Shown here: positions 61,886-64,000 of the stretch, one piece after another
How the letters are laid out: each line of letters begins with the position of its first letter
Position numbering within the stretch: position 1 is the stretch's first letter
Translations under genes and position numbers: made by a program
Notes under the pieces: model-generated
Databases searched by the model: none
Told to the model about the DNA's origin: nothing
What the model saw: only the letters and a program-made list of their open reading frames with translations
Origin: Tubulanus polymorphus
Taxonomy: Eukaryota > Nemertea > Palaeonemertea > Tubulaniformes > Tubulanidae
Length of the DNA stretch: 64,000 nt
Reading direction: 5' to 3'
NCBI RefSeq assembly: GCF_964204645.1
Contig: NC_134026.1
Span: forward strand, 28,166,650 to 28,230,649

Positions 61886-64000
61886 TCTCTCGATGAGAGC
61901 AATCTATGAGAAATCAAAATATGTATGCGTTTTTTTATATCACCAGACACTGTCTGATAATAGATTGATTACTTGAGGTTTGAAATAGTATTTGATTTAT
62001 TTGTTCATCAGTCCACCAGTTATAGTTTAGGTTATGTACATCGTGACTGCCACTGATAAATACTGATAACAGAATAAAAACTAGGATCTTGGCTTAAAAC
62101 CATTGCTAAAATAGTAGTGATTGATTGACGTCCGATAAGAAACAAACAGTCAAATATTTTGAATTCGGGTAGATATTTGAACAGACCATACGAAGGTCCG
62201 ATTTCTTGGGTGGCCGGTTTCTTTATTGTGTCATTTTTATTGCAGTTAGATAGAATTTCATTGACTAACTGCTCCCGTTGTCTTTATTACAGAAAAGTTT
62301 TAGCAACTATTTCTTTCATTAACAATAGAAGAAAACGGTTCATTGTAGGCAGAAAGGCCATAAGAACTGCACCAGAATGTTACTTTTTCATCTGGGTGCT
62401 TCCTTGTTTCGAGTAAATATTCGTTGATCTCAAATTACCGTTCGGCAGCGGGGTATCTGTCGGGCTACATGTCTCGCATTGTCTGCCATTTTGTCAGGAT
62501 TAGTTTGAGTGGTGCTCGAAAAAGTGGCAAAATCTCTATCTCGTCCCATCAGGAAAAATCAAAGCGACCACACAACCCATGCATTTAAGATTGTTTTGTA
62601 TTCTATTCTAGAGCGCGATGTTTCGGCTTAATTCCTTTTTTAAAATGATTACAACTGATTGAATGATATCATTAAATGCACGTATCACCTTCAAGAATAC
62701 CCGGTTATGCCAGAATCGCCTCTCAATATAAGGGACGAGTATATGCTGAAAAAGCCCAACATATGGTCGATCAAAATCTTTTATAAATATCGTCTGTCGT
62801 CGGTAAAAGTTAAATATTTTGTTCGTGACATGGAATGAATTTCGGTATTTAAATGTTGTATGGAAGGTGTGATGCATCACACGAATACAAAGAAACCTTT
62901 TCTTCGCAAGTCTTGAGGAACAGTGTGAAGACACGACCACGAGGTTTAGATTTATGGTAATTTTCATTCTGACTATAAACCGGCTTTCTGAGTTTTTTTT
63001 TAGAGTAATTTGAACTTTACGAGCGCCAACCGGAATGAATCAAAACGGTCAATAGTCAATGATCATTAGTAAATATTCTTCATTCATCGAATTTAACCTA
63101 GGATTTTCCTTTTTTCAAATCCTCGCGTAGACAATACCGATTAACCGGATACGTAATAGAGGGTTTTTAAGTCGCCTAAAGACTGTAAGATATTTGGTAA
63201 GATCTTTGGTCACCTAGTTAAAACCAGTCAGCTTTGACGTAGAGATTAACTGGTTGAGTTCGTCACATTCTCAGACGAACTTATCTTTATTAGGAAACAG
63301 ATTTTCCATTGTAGTCAAATGCGCATCGCGTAACTCATCATTCGCTTCGGTTAACAGCGAAATACCCAACTTCATAGACCCCATTCTTGCCATCCACCAG
63401 AGCCAACTTCCAACATATGGCGTATGCAAATGTTCGCTTTCCTTCTCTCCGAAAGGCGTCTGCGATAGGTCGTACTATTGAAATCAGTGTTTACTAAATG
63501 ATACCAGAAGAAAAGCCCAGAAGCCATTATCCGTTGTTCAATAGCAAAAGGTGCGACTCTCATTTGGATTCAGTTGACCTGGAGGCAAATCTTGTCACCG
63601 TCAACTGTCGCCTCACTTGAATTGACAGGTATTTCATCAGGTCCGGTCTTCTTACACAGATGGTCTATAGTGCAACGCCATTATCCCTGATGCAATTTTT
63701 AACTAATAGTAATAATCTAGATGACACTACTTGACAACTGGATCTCGAAGCCTGGAGTGATGATTTATTGTGACGTCATCGATCAAGGTGTCCAAATGAC
63801 CGATTACAATGCCTACTAGCAATCAGGTTTCTGTCGGGCATAGTTCTGATTTAGGATATGTGACAATTTGGAGCCAATATGGTGCCAGAAAGAGCCGTGG
63901 GAACAATCATAAACTTGGCATAACCCACAGAATGGCCGTGTGGTCTGATGCGTTAAGCTATAGTCAACAACGTATCATAGATTCACCTAGATTTCAGATA
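61886..64000. other. Region upstream of the CUB/FN2 gene
   Basis: It must hold the minus-strand promoter of the CUB/FN2 gene, but I see no clear TATA box. A 119-codon minus-strand frame (62608-62967) and shorter frames show no family resemblance or splice support. TGACGTCA occurs near 63.77 kb. Confidence 0.5.

Noticed and set aside
62608-62967. 119-codon minus-strand frame
   Set aside because: Longest frame in the region but rich in Phe/Ile/Arg as expected from AT-rich DNA, with no motif or splice support.
1-64000. tRNA, rRNA, CRISPR arrays, transposon proteins or viral genes
   Set aside because: No B-box-like tRNA core, no spaced repeat array and no reverse transcriptase, transposase or capsid motifs were seen. 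A computed tRNA or repeat scan would be more reliable than reading by eye.

Overview
The window is AT-rich nuclear DNA from an invertebrate animal. Genes are split by short-to-medium GT-AG introns, polyadenylation signals are AATAAA, and intergenic DNA is abundant with simple repeats. The gene families (a CNG channel with TTIGDLPPP pore, CUB/sushi/EGF/FN2 secreted protein, cysteine-dioxygenase-like cupins) suit a marine protostome such as a mollusc or annelid, but the phylum is an inference. I see no bacterial operon, transposase, viral gene, CRISPR array, rRNA or tRNA.

Layout. 1-10187 is non-coding, with a 480-bp purine-only GA tract. 10214-23960 (+) is a cyclic-nucleotide-gated (CNG) channel gene whose exons I could join in frame; it has a pair of interchangeable exons right after the cyclic-nucleotide-binding domain. 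Its 3.9-kb first intron holds a complete four-exon gene on the other strand (13091-13894, -) for a small secreted six-cysteine protein. 24435-50763 is mostly a gene desert with one candidate two-exon small gene (42564-43144) and a 29-bp perfect hairpin flanked by direct repeats.

50764-57144 (+) is a tandem duplication: each unit has a two-domain cysteine-dioxygenase-like cupin gene (423 and 424 residues) followed by a short peptide gene. The second peptide gene is intact with a signal peptide; the first looks frameshifted. The two cupin genes are nearly identical in patches and diverged elsewhere, which suggests gene conversion.

57733-58869 (-) is a single-exon gene for a membrane protein with one transmembrane helix near the C-terminus. 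A 36-residue tail ends RPPT, which resembles the KASH domain of nuclear-envelope LINC proteins. 59301-61885 (-) is an eight-exon gene for a secreted CUB-CUB-CCP-CCP-EGF-FN2-FN2 protein with one domain per exon. 61886-64000 shows no convincing gene.

The genes do not form one pathway. The main points are the CNG exon switch, the nested gene, the converted cupin pair with its companion peptide, the KASH-like protein and the modular secreted protein. All exon joins were made by eye from splice signals and reading frame, without transcript data.
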